Assembly (NCBI GenBank): GCA_017936605.1
Contig: JAGBFH010000018.1
Location: 1-64,000, forward strand
From: Tidjanibacter sp.
GTDB taxonomy: Bacteria > Bacteroidota > Bacteroidia > Bacteroidales > Rikenellaceae
DNA: 64,000 nt
Direction: 5' to 3'
The position numbers and the translations under genes were made by a program. Under the pieces are notes generated by a model that saw nothing but the letters and a program-made list of their open reading frames with translations, was not told the DNA's origin and ran no database searches. The first letter of the stretch is position 1. Each line of letters opens with the position of its first letter. Of this stretch, positions 29,082 to 38,281 are shown in pieces.

Positions 29082-29570
29082 GTGGAAAGAAAAATTAATG
29101 TAAGGATTGGCTCGACAGCGTTTCTGATTGAGGAGGACGCCTATAGAGCTTTGGACAATTATCTTGCCGACATTCGCTCGCGCGTGGAGGAGTCGTCGGC
29201 CGAGGAGATTCTGGGCGACCTGGAGATGAGGATTGCCGACCTGCTGAGCGGTTGGCTCGGCGACCCCAACGGTGTGGTGGACATCTATCACATCCGCAAG
29301 GTGCAGGAGGTGATTGGTCGTCCCGAGGAGTTCGGCGAGTTGCGCCGTCCACAGGGCGGCCATCTCGGCAGGGAGGAGGCCCGTCGCAGGCTTCTGAGGA
29401 GTGCGGGTGACAAGGTTATCGGTGGTGTGTGTGGCGGCATTGCCCGATACACCAACATCGACCCCACGCTCATCCGTCTGGTGACAATGTTTCTGATTCT
29501 GTTTGGCGGCCTGAGCCTCTGGATCTACATTGTGCTGTGGATACTCATACCCCTCGACAGGAATCTGTAG
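29082..29570 (+). CDS. PspC domain membrane protein (GTG start)
   Basis: With the GTG at 29082 the protein has 162 residues. Residues 1-75 form a short cytoplasmic domain (KINVRIGSTAFLIEEDAYRA; SSAEEILGDLEMRIADLL) seen before PspC domains in Bacteroidota. Residues 104-162 are a PspC domain (KVIGGVCGGIARYTNIDPTL, then two hydrophobic segments). The family is linked to envelope stress. The GTG follows a purine-rich GAGAGAA and fits the usual family start; an in-frame ATG at 28986 lies before the predicted transcription start. It heads a five-gene cassette. Confidence 0.85.
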   Translation: MERKINVRIGSTAFLIEEDAYRALDNYLADIRSRVEESSAEEILGDLEMRIADLLSGWLGDPNGVVDIYHIRKVQEVIGRPEEFGELRRPQGGHLGREEARRRLLRSAGDKVIGGVCGGIARYTNIDPTLIRLVTMFLILFGGLSLWIYIVLWILIPLDRNL

Positions 29571-29593
29571 GAGAACAAAAAACAGTTTGAAGT

Positions 29594-29746
29594 ATGACTA
29601 TTTGGCAGGTGATTTTGTCTATCATATTTCCCCCGCTGGCGGTAATCAGTCGCGGTTGTGGCTCGTTCCTCATCGTGCTGCTGCTCACTGCTGCGGGCTG
29701 GGTGCCGGGCGTTATTGCCGCACTCATAATCCTCAACAAACAGTAA
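29594..29746 (+). CDS. YqaE/Pmp3-like small membrane protein
   Basis: This 50-residue gene reads MTIWQVILSIIFPPLAVISR and continues with FLIVLLLTAAGWVPGVIAAL to the end at ILNKQ. Two hydrophobic helices, the PPLAV turn and the WVPGVIAAL motif identify the UPF0057/Pmp3 family of tiny membrane proteolipids linked to salt and membrane stress. It lies 23 bp after the PspC gene and 37 bp before a second one, supporting a membrane-stress operon. Confidence 0.88.
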   Translation: MTIWQVILSIIFPPLAVISRGCGSFLIVLLLTAAGWVPGVIAALIILNKQ

Positions 29747-29783
29747 CCAACAACCCCCAACACAACATAAAAAAGATTAAGTT

Positions 29784-29984
29784 ATGGAGATAATGAACGA
29801 ACCCAAGAAGCTCTACCGCAGTCGCCACAAGATGATTGGCGGCGTATGTGGCGGTTTGGCCGAGTATTTGGACATCGACCCCACGGTCGTAAGGCTCATT
29901 GCCGTAGTGCTATTCTTCCTCCCCTTGCTGCCCGCCGTGCTCTGCTACCTACTGGCGTGGGCCATAATCCCCGAAAGACGATAG
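29784..29984 (+). CDS. Small PspC domain protein
   Basis: The 66-residue protein is a stand-alone PspC domain: KKLYRSRHKMIGGVCGGLAE, YLDIDPTVVRLIAV, then two hydrophobic segments and the ending WAIIPERR. It resembles the C-terminal half of the 29082 gene product. An alternative start is Met4. It is separated from the PadR gene by only 4 bp. Confidence 0.88.
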   Translation: MEIMNEPKKLYRSRHKMIGGVCGGLAEYLDIDPTVVRLIAVVLFFLPLLPAVLCYLLAWAIIPERR

Positions 29985-29988
29985 AGCT

Positions 29989-30321
29989 ATGGCAATCAAT
30001 GTAGACAACACCAAGGCGCAGATGCGCAAGGGCATCTTGGAGTACTGCATCCTCTCGATTCTCTCGCGCGAGGATAGCTATGCGCCCAAGATTATCGCCG
30101 AGCTCAAGGAGGCCGATATGATTGTGGTCGAGGGCACCCTCTACCCTATCCTCACTCGCCAGAAAAATCAGGGCCTTCTGACCTACAGATGGCAGGAGTC
30201 GCCCCAGGGCCCGCCACGCAAATACTACTCCCTGACACCCGAGGGCAGAGAGGCCCTCAGGCAGCTCGACGCGGAGTGGGAAACGCTTGTGGCCCAGATA
30301 AATAACATCCGAACACTATAA
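29989..30321 (+). CDS. PadR family transcriptional regulator
   Basis: The 110-residue protein is a PadR winged helix: MRKGILEYCILSILSREDSY, VVEGTLYPILTRQKNQGLL, and GPPRKYYSLTPEGREAL. PadR proteins usually repress a neighbouring operon until an inducer or membrane stress is sensed. Its place inside the PspC/YqaE cassette suggests autoregulation of this cassette. Confidence 0.92.
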   Translation: MAINVDNTKAQMRKGILEYCILSILSREDSYAPKIIAELKEADMIVVEGTLYPILTRQKNQGLLTYRWQESPQGPPRKYYSLTPEGREALRQLDAEWETLVAQINNIRTL

Positions 30322-30346
30322 CCCCTAATAACCCAACTATCATACT

Positions 30347-31342
30347 ATGGAAAACATTTTGAAAGTACGACTCGGAGGGCAGGAGTTGGCCCTCACCTAT
30401 GATGCCTACAACACCCTCTCGGCAGCGCTCGAGGAGGCAAAAAGCAGGATGAGCCCCGAGGAGCTCAACTCCCTGGAGGCCAACATCGCCCAAGGAATAC
30501 TCTCCCGACAGGCGGCCACGACCGTCGTGAACCAGAGCACCATTTTGGAGCGCCTCTCCGAGCTCGGCATCAACACTCCCGCCCCCGCCGGCAAAAAGAG
30601 CCCAAAAACAGACCCCAACACCACTTCGCAGAGCTCGCTCGGCCCCCTCGGGCAAGTGCTGCTCACCATCCTGAAGGTCATCGGCTGGATAATGGGAGTG
30701 ACCTGGTCGCTCAGCGCCGTAGGAGTTCTCATAGGCTTTATTGTTCTACTCTCGGTGGAGAGCTTCTCCGACGCATTTCTGTATGACTACAGTGGCGGAA
30801 TATCGCCCATCCTCTTCTGCGGTCTTGTGTGTGCCGTTGTGGTGATATTTATGGCCATTGCGGCAGTCCTCTGGTTCAAGTTACTCCTGGGCAAGAGGGT
30901 GAATCTCACCGCCCTAATCATCTCTTCGCTCGTGTGGTTGGCGCTGGTCATCTGGCTTACGATAGCCTCACTCCTGAACATCGAGGGCTGGATGCGCTGG
31001 GCCGACACTATGGAGGTGAAGGTCGAGCAGTGGGAAGATGGCCTCGACAGGTGGGAAGATGAACTGGAGCGTTGGGAGGATAACTTAGAGCGACAACTCT
31101 CCACTATCAACTTCTACGACAATGGTGGTGGTGTAGTGAAACTCAGCGGCTTTGAGGACTCGCTCAAATTTGAGATTTTGTGCGAAAAGTACGAGGAGTT
31201 GGAGCCCTGGGAGGATGACCTCTCACGACACATCAGGCAAGGCGGCGAGGTCACCATTGAGTTCTCGGCAGAGGATGAAAACTCGGCCTCGATAACCGTC
31301 ATCTCGCCCGAAGGCACTATCACCATCCGCACCCAAAAGTAG
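30347..31342 (+). CDS. Membrane protein of the PspC cassette with W-E-D repeats
   Basis: The 331-residue protein has an N-terminal segment with a LTYDAYNTLSAALEEAK helix reminiscent of the 29082 product. A linker follows, then three hydrophobic helices (about 100-125, 148-175, 184-206). A coiled stretch repeats QWEDGLDRWEDELERWEDNL (about 224-243), with another EPWEDDLSR near 287. The C-terminal ~70 residues look beta-rich. I do not recognise a family. It closes the cassette and is followed by a terminator, so it is probably the effector or sensor of the same stress response. Confidence 0.7.
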   Translation: MENILKVRLGGQELALTYDAYNTLSAALEEAKSRMSPEELNSLEANIAQGILSRQAATTVVNQSTILERLSELGINTPAPAGKKSPKTDPNTTSQSSLGPLGQVLLTILKVIGWIMGVTWSLSAVGVLIGFIVLLSVESFSDAFLYDYSGGISPILFCGLVCAVVVIFMAIAAVLWFKLLLGKRVNLTALIISSLVWLALVIWLTIASLLNIEGWMRWADTMEVKVEQWEDGLDRWEDELERWEDNLERQLSTINFYDNGGGVVKLSGFEDSLKFEILCEKYEELEPWEDDLSRHIRQGGEVTIEFSAEDENSASITVISPEGTITIRTQK

Positions 31343-31375
31343 CCCTGTGGCTCTTACAGAGCCCGCCCCAACGAT

Positions 31376-31411
31376 AAAAAAGTGGTTTTTGACGAGAAAA
31401 CCACTTTTTTT
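31376..31411. terminator. Terminator of the PspC cassette
   Basis: AAAAAGTGGTTTT / AAAACCACTTTTT around TGACGAG, with A and T tracts. Confidence 0.9.
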
Positions 31412-31436
31412 ATGCACTCTTCTCGGCAATTATTGC

Positions 31437-31444
31437 TAACTTTG
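31437..31444 (+). promoter_or_regulatory. -7 element for pheS
   Basis: TAACTTTG, 24 nt before the pheS ATG; the -33 is not clear. Confidence 0.5.
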
Positions 31445-31467
31445 TGAGTTAATTTAACTACAACACT

Positions 31468-32496
31468 ATGGCATTAATCGACAAAATCAACGACCTGCTC
31501 GGCAGGATTGAGAATTTTACACCCGCCTCGGCGGCAGAAATTGAGGACTTCCGCGTGAGAATCCTCGGTCGCAAAGGCGAGCTCAACGACATATTAGAGG
31601 AGTTCAAAACCGTTCCCGCAGAGGAGAAACGCGTATTGGGGCAGAAGATTAACGCGGTCAAAACCCGCGCCAACGAGCGCATAGCAGAGCTCAAAGAGAG
31701 GGCCGAAGAGGCCCCCGCCGCAAGCGCCTCGAGTGGCGACCTTTCGCGCCCCGCACTCAATGAGAACCTCGGCTCGCGCCACCCTATCTCGCTGGTGCGC
31801 AACGAGATTTGCGACATCTTCTCGCGCCTGGGATACACCATCGCCGATGGCCCCGAGATTGAGGACGACTGGCACGTTTTCTCGGCTCTGAACTTCGCAC
31901 CCGAGCACCCCGCACGCGATATGCAGGACACCTTCTTCATCGAGAAGAACCCCGATGTTCTGCTGAGGACCCACACCAGCTCCATCCAGGTGAGGACTAT
32001 GGAGCACCAGAAGCCCCCCATCCGCGTAATCTGCCCCGGTAGGGTCTTCCGCAACGAGGCCATCTCGGCACGCGCACACTGCATCTTCCACCAGATTGAG
32101 GGCCTCTACATCGACGAGAATGTCTCCTTCGCCGATATGAAGCAGTCGCTTCTCTACTTCGCCAAGGAGTTCTTCGGCGAGCAGACCCAGATTCGTATGC
32201 GCCCCTCCTACTTCCCCTTCACCGAGCCTTCGGCCGAGGTGGATGTGTCGTGCAACCTCTGTGGCGGCAAGGGATGTAATGTCTGCAAGGGTACAGGTTG
32301 GCTGGAGATTCTCGGTTGCGGTATGGTAGACCCCAATGTGTTGGAGGCCAGCGGCATCGACAGCACCAAGTACAGCGGCTTCGCCTTTGGTATGGGTGTT
32401 GAGCGTATCGCAATGTTGAAGTTCGGTGTGAAGGACCTGAGGCTCTACTTCGAGAACGACCTGAGGTTCCTCGGACAGTTTGAGTCGGTGCTCTAA
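31468..32496 (+). CDS. pheS: Phenylalanyl-tRNA synthetase alpha subunit
   Basis: The 342-residue class II synthetase subunit has an N-terminal coiled coil (1-90), then catalytic motifs: HPISLVRNEICDIFSRLGY (about 108-126), motif 2 region RVFRNEAISARAHCIFHQIE near 192-211, a cysteine-rich CNLCGGKGCNVCKGTGWLEI insertion near 257-276, and motif 3 GFAFGMGVERIAML near 308. It charges tRNA-Phe together with PheT. pheT is not adjacent, so the two subunits are encoded apart here. Confidence 0.97.
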   Translation: MALIDKINDLLGRIENFTPASAAEIEDFRVRILGRKGELNDILEEFKTVPAEEKRVLGQKINAVKTRANERIAELKERAEEAPAASASSGDLSRPALNENLGSRHPISLVRNEICDIFSRLGYTIADGPEIEDDWHVFSALNFAPEHPARDMQDTFFIEKNPDVLLRTHTSSIQVRTMEHQKPPIRVICPGRVFRNEAISARAHCIFHQIEGLYIDENVSFADMKQSLLYFAKEFFGEQTQIRMRPSYFPFTEPSAEVDVSCNLCGGKGCNVCKGTGWLEILGCGMVDPNVLEASGIDSTKYSGFAFGMGVERIAMLKFGVKDLRLYFENDLRFLGQFESVL

Positions 32497-32543
32497 CTCT
32501 CCCCCACCCCAACAATAACCGCTCAAAGCAAAACGACAAACAG

Positions 32544-34301
32544 ATGAACAGAAGAGCCATTTGGAGTCTTATTTTGGTAATGTTTTGTGTCACCTCGTGG
32601 GCCCAAAAGCCCCAGCGTGGCACAAAGCAGGCTACCGTTGCGTCCCAAAGTGAGGATATCTCCGAGTGGTTTGGGACCGACTCCCTCAAGGCCATCTACT
32701 ACTACACCGAGGCGGTGAAGTATGATGCACTCGGGGAGAGCGAAAAGTCGCTCGACTACCTCGAGAAGGTGCTCCAAATAGACTCTCTGAACGCATCGGC
32801 CCACCACCGCTTGGGCAAATACCACTCCTCCAAGGAGCAGTACCAGGAGGCTCTTCGTCACGCCACCTATGCCACCCGCGGCGACTCGCTCAACAACGAC
32901 TTTCTGGAGGGCTACGGCTACGCTCTGACGATGACGGGCGACTACGAGAAGGCTCGTGGTGTCTACCGCCAGATGATCAGGCGCGAGCCCAGAAACCCCA
33001 ATCACTATCGTGTGGCGGCCATCCTCTATGCCACAACAGGTATGCCCCATATGGCCATCAGCATCCTCGACTCGGCCGACAACAAACTTGGCTACTACGA
33101 GGCTTTGGCCGAGATGAAGCGCGGCCTGCTGCTCGATGTGGGTCTGCACGGCAGGGCCATTCAGGAGGCACAGTCTATGGTGGCCAACGACCCCCAAAAC
33201 ATTGAGCGCTACATCGAGCTGGGCGAGATTTATGAGAGCCTTGGCCGCGACTCACTGGCCGAGGTGACCTATCTCGACGCACTGAAGGTGGCACCCGAGA
33301 GTGCAAAAACACTCTTCACGCTGTGCGACTTCTACTTCTCGCGAAATATGGAGAGCGAGTTCCTGACCATCACGCAGCGCATCTTCCGACTCGGCGATGT
33401 GGATGTGGATACGAAGCTCAAGCTCTATGACGACTATATCACCAAAGATGAGTCGTTCTACCGTCGCAACTTCTTCGCCATCAACACTCTCTCGAGTGTG
33501 CTCCACGTGAAGTACCCCAACAACGAGAAGGTCGAGACGCGCTATGCCTACCACCTTATTCGTGCCGGTGAGTTGGATAAGGCGCTCGGCATCTTCAAGA
33601 GGCTCGCTCACAGTCCCCAAACCGAGAACCCCAAAGAGGCCATTATGACTGTGATGAGCATCGAGGGCCATCTGGGACACGCCGACTCCGTAAGGCACTA
33701 TCTCGACCTTGCCATTGAGCGACTGCCCAACGATACGGAACTCTACATCCAGAAGGCATACTATCTTGCCGAGGAGGGTGACAATCAGCAGGCCGAGGAG
33801 TATTTCCAGAGGGCGATAGAGGTCGCCCCCGACCCCATAGCCAAGAGCAACGCCTACACCGCTCTGGCCGACCACACCTCGGAGTTCAAAAAGAGCAAAA
33901 AACTCTACCGCAAGGCCCTTGAGTATAACCCCAACAACGCCTCGGCGCTGAACAACTGGGCCTACTTTGCGGCCCTTCTCGGGGAGAACCTCCCCCTGTC
34001 GCTCGAGATGAGCACAAGGGCGTGTGAGATAGAGCCCACCAACGCCACCTATCTCGACACCAAGGCGTGGATTCTCTACCTTATGGGGCGCTACAAGGAG
34101 GCCAAAAAGGTGATGCAGCAGGCCATCTCGCTCGACACCACCAACGACTCCACCCTGCTGCTCCACTATGGCGACATCCTGGTGGCCAACCAGGAGGCCT
34201 TCCTTGCCGAAATCTACTACAAGCGTGCAGCCGAGGCCGGCGAGGACGAGGCGGTCGTCAGAAAGCGCCTTGAGGCCCTGAAAAAACAGCAATACAAATA
34301 G
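32544..34301 (+). CDS. Exported TPR-repeat protein
   Basis: The 585-residue protein has a signal peptide (MNRRAIWSLILVMFCVTSWA, cleavage before Q). The rest is a run of TPR motifs: SEKSLDYLEKVLQIDSLNAS near 66-85, QYQEALRHATYATRGDSLNN near 100, and a final set SASALNNWAYFAALLGENLP-like near 475 and KEAKKVMQQAISLDTTNDST near 519. It should be a periplasmic or outer-membrane scaffold. Its partner is unknown. The next gene is an EnvC-like factor 61 bp downstream, so a shared role in cell-wall remodelling is plausible. Confidence 0.85.
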   Translation: MNRRAIWSLILVMFCVTSWAQKPQRGTKQATVASQSEDISEWFGTDSLKAIYYYTEAVKYDALGESEKSLDYLEKVLQIDSLNASAHHRLGKYHSSKEQYQEALRHATYATRGDSLNNDFLEGYGYALTMTGDYEKARGVYRQMIRREPRNPNHYRVAAILYATTGMPHMAISILDSADNKLGYYEALAEMKRGLLLDVGLHGRAIQEAQSMVANDPQNIERYIELGEIYESLGRDSLAEVTYLDALKVAPESAKTLFTLCDFYFSRNMESEFLTITQRIFRLGDVDVDTKLKLYDDYITKDESFYRRNFFAINTLSSVLHVKYPNNEKVETRYAYHLIRAGELDKALGIFKRLAHSPQTENPKEAIMTVMSIEGHLGHADSVRHYLDLAIERLPNDTELYIQKAYYLAEEGDNQQAEEYFQRAIEVAPDPIAKSNAYTALADHTSEFKKSKKLYRKALEYNPNNASALNNWAYFAALLGENLPLSLEMSTRACEIEPTNATYLDTKAWILYLMGRYKEAKKVMQQAISLDTTNDSTLLLHYGDILVANQEAFLAEIYYKRAAEAGEDEAVVRKRLEALKKQQYK

Positions 34302-34362
34302 ATAGCTCCCGAGGCTCCGACTCGCCGAGCAACACCACCCCACCCCAAGAGAAAACAGAGCA

Positions 34363-35547
34363 ATGAAGAGGTTTTTGTGTATAGTTGCGTTCCTGTTCTG
34401 TGGGCTCTCATCAATGATGGGCCAGACCATAGACGAACTCAACGCCCAGATAAAAAAGGCAGAGGAGGCCATCGTCAAAAACGAGAAGCTCCTCAAGGGT
34501 ATTGCGGACTCCAAGAAGACCAACGAAACGGAGGTCAAACTCCTTAGTCAGAAGATAAGAAACCGCGAGTCGATTGTTGCCAACTACAAGAAACAAATCG
34601 ACATTCTCACAGACAGCATCACGCTCAAAACCTCCGATGTGAACACTATGCAGGGGGAGATTGCGGCCCTCAAGGGTGAGTATGCCGATATGATTCGTGT
34701 GCTCTACAAGAACTACCTTGTGGGCGCCCCACTCCACTTCATCTTCTCGGCCGAGGATGCCCACACCGCAACACAGCGTATGAACCTCCTGGCGCGCTAC
34801 AACAAGGCACTCGGCGAAAAGACCCAGAACATCTCGGCACAAAGCGACGCTGTTGAGCAGGAAATAGGGATTTTAGACCAGAAAAAGAGCGAGCTGGACA
34901 GACTCCGCTCCGAGCAACAAAAGGCCCTAAATAAGCTCGCAAAGGAGAGAAAACAGCTCAATGCGGCCGCCAAGAAACTCGCCAAAGAGGAGAAGCAGAT
35001 TACCAAGGAGATAAAGAAGCGCAAAGAGGAGCGCGAGAAGGCCCAGAAGTCCATAAACAAGATTATGGAAGAGGAGGCGAGAAAGAACAAAAAGAGGGTG
35101 AGCGAAGCGGAGCGCAAGGCCATTGCAGCGGCCAATGCCCGCTTTGAGCAGCAGAAGGGCAAGATGCCTATGCCTGTGGAGGGCGGCGTGGTGATAGAGC
35201 AGTTCGGCCAACACCCCCACCCCACCCAGAAAAACATCACCATAGACAATACGGGTATCAACATTGCCGCCGCCTCGGGTGCAGATGTGCTCGCAGTGGC
35301 CGAGGGCACCGTGTCGAGGGTTATGGTCATCCCGGGTATGAACCACTGTGTGCTGGTCAAACACGGCGACTACTTCACCCTCTACGCCAACCTGGCCGCC
35401 GTTAGTGTCGGCAAGGACGACGGCGTCACGGCCGGCAGCAGGGTGGGCACACTCGCCACAAGCGACAACCCCGACGACCACCAGCTCCACTTCGAGCTCT
35501 GGTATATGACCCTCAAGCAGGACCCCGAGCCCTGGATTGCAAAGTAG
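34363..35547 (+). CDS. EnvC-like murein hydrolase activator (degenerate M23)
   Basis: The 394-residue protein has a signal peptide (MKRFLCIVAFLFCGLSSMMG), a long coiled coil (about 22-255) and a C-terminal LytM domain (about 268-390). In the LytM domain the zinc-ligand positions are lost: DNTGINIAAASGADV replaces the usual HxGxDxAxxxGTPV, and HQLHFELW replaces the HxH pattern in part. This coiled-coil plus inactive LytM layout is that of EnvC, which activates amidases at the septum. It is cotranscribed with the upstream TPR gene and with ybeY. Confidence 0.88.
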   Translation: MKRFLCIVAFLFCGLSSMMGQTIDELNAQIKKAEEAIVKNEKLLKGIADSKKTNETEVKLLSQKIRNRESIVANYKKQIDILTDSITLKTSDVNTMQGEIAALKGEYADMIRVLYKNYLVGAPLHFIFSAEDAHTATQRMNLLARYNKALGEKTQNISAQSDAVEQEIGILDQKKSELDRLRSEQQKALNKLAKERKQLNAAAKKLAKEEKQITKEIKKRKEEREKAQKSINKIMEEEARKNKKRVSEAERKAIAAANARFEQQKGKMPMPVEGGVVIEQFGQHPHPTQKNITIDNTGINIAAASGADVLAVAEGTVSRVMVIPGMNHCVLVKHGDYFTLYANLAAVSVGKDDGVTAGSRVGTLATSDNPDDHQLHFELWYMTLKQDPEPWIAK

Positions 35548-35598
35548 GCTCCAACGCCCGCAACTTACGATAGAACAACAACTTAACCACACACAAAA

Positions 35599-36030
35599 AT
35601 GGCTATTCACTTCTATAATCAGGAGACCGACTATATGCCCCGCGGCAGGGTGAAAATCAACCGCTGGGTGAGGGAAGCCATCCACAATGAGGGCTATAGG
35701 GTGGGGGAGATTTGCTACATCTTCTGCTCCTCCGAGAACCACATTGGCATCAACCGACAATACCTCGGCCACGACTACTATACGGATGTTATCACCTTCG
35801 ATTACAGCGACCTCGAGGGCCGAAAGGTGGTTAGTGGCGACATCTTTATTGACCCCTTTACGGTCGACGACAACGCCGCACAGCTCGGCACCGACCCCGC
35901 CGAAGAGCAACTGAGGGTCATCATTCACGGCGCAATGCACCTGTGCGGCTACAAGGACAAGAGCGACGCAGAGGCCGCCCAGATGCGCCAAAAAGAGAAT
36001 TATTATTTGGCACGCTTTAGCGAGCTTTAG
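35599..36030 (+). CDS. ybeY: Endoribonuclease YbeY
   Basis: The 143-residue protein is the rRNA maturation RNase. It shows SENHIGINRQYLGHDYYTDV, ISFD-like VITFDYSD, and the metal site HGAMHLCGYKDKSD near 112-125. The canonical site is HGxxHLxGYDH; here the third histidine position is Asp, a variant I believe is common in Bacteroidota. The short gaps to the EnvC-like gene and to mnmG (39 bp) suggest one transcript. Confidence 0.93.
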   Translation: MAIHFYNQETDYMPRGRVKINRWVREAIHNEGYRVGEICYIFCSSENHIGINRQYLGHDYYTDVITFDYSDLEGRKVVSGDIFIDPFTVDDNAAQLGTDPAEEQLRVIIHGAMHLCGYKDKSDAEAAQMRQKENYYLARFSEL

Positions 36031-36069
36031 GCCACAAGCAAGCCAACAAAGAATAGGGTAGAGCAAGAG

Positions 36070-37953
36070 ATGAGATTTGACTACGATGTGATAGTTGTGG
36101 GCGGAGGACACGCGGGCTGTGAGGCAGCCTCGGCCGCCGCAACACTCGGCGCCGAGACACTCCTCGTGACAATGGATATGACCAAGTTTGCCAGTATGTC
36201 GTGCAACCCCGCGGTGGGTGGCGTGGCTAAGGGTCAGATTGTCAGAGAGATAGATGCACTCGGCGGCCAGATGGGCATCATCACCGACCGTAGTACCATC
36301 CAGTTCCGTATGCTCAACCGCTCGAAGGGTGCCGCGATGTGGAGCCCCAGGGCACAGTGCGACAAGGCTCTATTCTCCGCACTGTGGCGCGAGAGGCTCG
36401 AGAACACTCCCCACCTTAATTTGTGGCAAGATTCAGTAAATCAGCTACTTACAGAGGACAAAGAGGGTAGGAGAGAGGTCCGTGGAGTGGTGACCCAGAT
36501 GGGGGTAACCTTCCGCGCCAAGGCTGTGATTCTCACAGCCGGCACCTTCCTCGGGGGCCTTATGCACATAGGTCGCAACAGCGCCGAGGGGGGTAGGGCA
36601 GGCGATAGCGCCTCCCACGGCCTCACAGAGCAGCTCGTAGGCCTCGGCTTCGAGGCGGGCAGGATGAAGACCGGAACGCCCGCGAGAATAGATGTCCGCA
36701 CGCTCGCGCTCGAGAAGTTCGAGAGGCAGGACGGTGACGCGGAGCCCTCGAAATTCTCCTTCCTCAGGAGTATCAAACCTGTGGCGGAGCAGATGCCCTG
36801 CTACCTTGTCTACACCTCCCAGAAGGTCCACGACACCCTGCGCGAAGGCTTTGCGGATTCCCCTCTGTTTCAGGGACTTATCAAGGGCATAGGCCCTCGT
36901 TATTGCCCCAGCATTGAGGACAAGCTGAGGACCTTTGCCGACAAGGATTTCCACCAACTATTCCTCGAGCCCGAGGGTCGCAACACCAACGAATACTATC
37001 TCAACGGCTTCTCCTCGAGCCTCCCCTGGCAGGTGCAGTGCGCCGCCTTAGAGCAGATTGAGGGCTTCGAGAATGTGAGGATTTACCGACCTGGGTACGC
37101 TATAGAATACGACTACTTCCCGCCCACACAACTCACCCACACCCTCGAAACCAAGTTGGTCGAGGGCCTCTACTTTGCGGGGCAGGTGAACGGCACCACC
37201 GGCTATGAGGAAGCCGCCGCTCAGGGTCTGATGGCGGGCATCAACGCCGTGAGAAAACAGAGAGGGGAGGGCGAGGTTGTTCTTTCGAGGGACGAGGCCT
37301 ACATAGGCGTGCTGATTGACGACCTTGTGACCAAGGGTGTCGACGAGCCCTACCGTATGTTCACCAGCAGGGCCGAGTACCGCATCCTGCTCCGACAAGA
37401 CAACGCCGACAGAAGACTCACCCCCATAGGCCGACAAATCGGTCTTGTGAGCGACGAGAGGTGGGCAGAATTCGAGCAAAAAAAATCGCTCGTAGAATCG
37501 CTTAAAAATTTCATCCACGCACAAGGGGTCGCGCCAGAGGAAATTTCGGACTATTTGAAAAGTGTCAATTCTGCACAACTTTCACAAAAACGAAAGGTGT
37601 CGGAGGTGCTTATGCGCAACAATATTTCACTTTTTGACCTAATTGAACTCATTTCGCCCCTCAAGAGGTTTGTGGAGAAAAACCAAATAGACCACGAAAT
37701 CATCGAGCAGGTGGAGATTGAGGTGAAGTATAGCGGCTACATTGAGCGCGAAAAAGCGATTGCCGACAAGCTCAAAAGGCTCGAAGATGTGAAGATTCCC
37801 GAGGATTTCGACTTCCTCAAGCTCACCTCCATTACCATCGAAGCCCGTCAAAAGCTCTCGAAAATCCGTCCCAAAACCGTTGGCCAGGCATCACGAATCC
37901 CCGGAGTTTCGCCCGCCGACATCAATGTTCTCCTCATTTTCTTCGGCCGATAG
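36070..37953 (+). CDS. mnmG: tRNA uridine-5-carboxymethylaminomethyl modification enzyme MnmG
   Basis: The 627-residue flavoenzyme, with MnmE, installs the cmnm5 group on U34 of several tRNAs. The FAD-binding VIVVGGGHAGCEAASAAATL is at residues 8-27. MSCNPAVGGVAKGQIVREID is near 43-62, PRYCPSIEDKL near 277, GTTGYEEAAAQGLMAG near 375, and EYRILLRQDNADRRLTP near 436. C-terminal helices bind MnmE. Length is normal. In many bacteria mnmG lies near the origin of replication; here it is 7 kb from the candidate oriC and just before two parS-like words. Confidence 0.97.
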   Translation: MRFDYDVIVVGGGHAGCEAASAAATLGAETLLVTMDMTKFASMSCNPAVGGVAKGQIVREIDALGGQMGIITDRSTIQFRMLNRSKGAAMWSPRAQCDKALFSALWRERLENTPHLNLWQDSVNQLLTEDKEGRREVRGVVTQMGVTFRAKAVILTAGTFLGGLMHIGRNSAEGGRAGDSASHGLTEQLVGLGFEAGRMKTGTPARIDVRTLALEKFERQDGDAEPSKFSFLRSIKPVAEQMPCYLVYTSQKVHDTLREGFADSPLFQGLIKGIGPRYCPSIEDKLRTFADKDFHQLFLEPEGRNTNEYYLNGFSSSLPWQVQCAALEQIEGFENVRIYRPGYAIEYDYFPPTQLTHTLETKLVEGLYFAGQVNGTTGYEEAAAQGLMAGINAVRKQRGEGEVVLSRDEAYIGVLIDDLVTKGVDEPYRMFTSRAEYRILLRQDNADRRLTPIGRQIGLVSDERWAEFEQKKSLVESLKNFIHAQGVAPEEISDYLKSVNSAQLSQKRKVSEVLMRNNISLFDLIELISPLKRFVEKNQIDHEIIEQVEIEVKYSGYIEREKAIADKLKRLEDVKIPEDFDFLKLTSITIEARQKLSKIRPKTVGQASRIPGVSPADINVLLIFFGR

Positions 37954-38243
37954 GGGATAAAGGGCCAAAGGGCAAATTCAAAATTCAAAATTCAAAATTG
38001 CGAGTAAGCGAGAGCAGAGGGTGCCCCGCACACTATGCCGAGCGTGAGCAATTAAAAGACACCAATGGTGGATTAAAATTCAAAATTATAGGCAGGCAAT
38101 AGCCCTTAAGGACTTTAAGGACCTTAGGGACCTTAAGAAAATTAAGGAAAATAGGGAAAATAGGGATTAGGGGCTTTAGGGATTCCCTCTAAGTCCCCTC
38201 TATAATTTTCAATTTTCAATTGTCAATTTTCAATTCACACTCT
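37954..38243. repeat. Composite intergenic repeat array, copy at 38 kb
   Basis: No gene. Words in order: GGGCCAAAGGG, CAAATTCAAAATTCAAAATT, CCTTAAGGACTTTAAGG, GGGAAAATAGGG, TTTTCAATTTTCAATTG. Confidence 0.6.
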
Positions 38244-38259
38244 TGTTCCACGGGGAACA
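38244..38259. other. parS-like 16-mer
   Basis: TGTTCCACGGGGAACA resembles the ParB-binding parS site (TGTTNCACGTGAAACA). A second, TGTTCCACGAGGAACA, lies at 38290-38305 inside a terminator hairpin. Both differ from a perfect palindrome at the centre. Position right after mnmG fits, but no parA/parB genes are in view. Confidence 0.35.
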
Positions 38260-38281
38260 ATCGCACGGCACAACAATAAAC

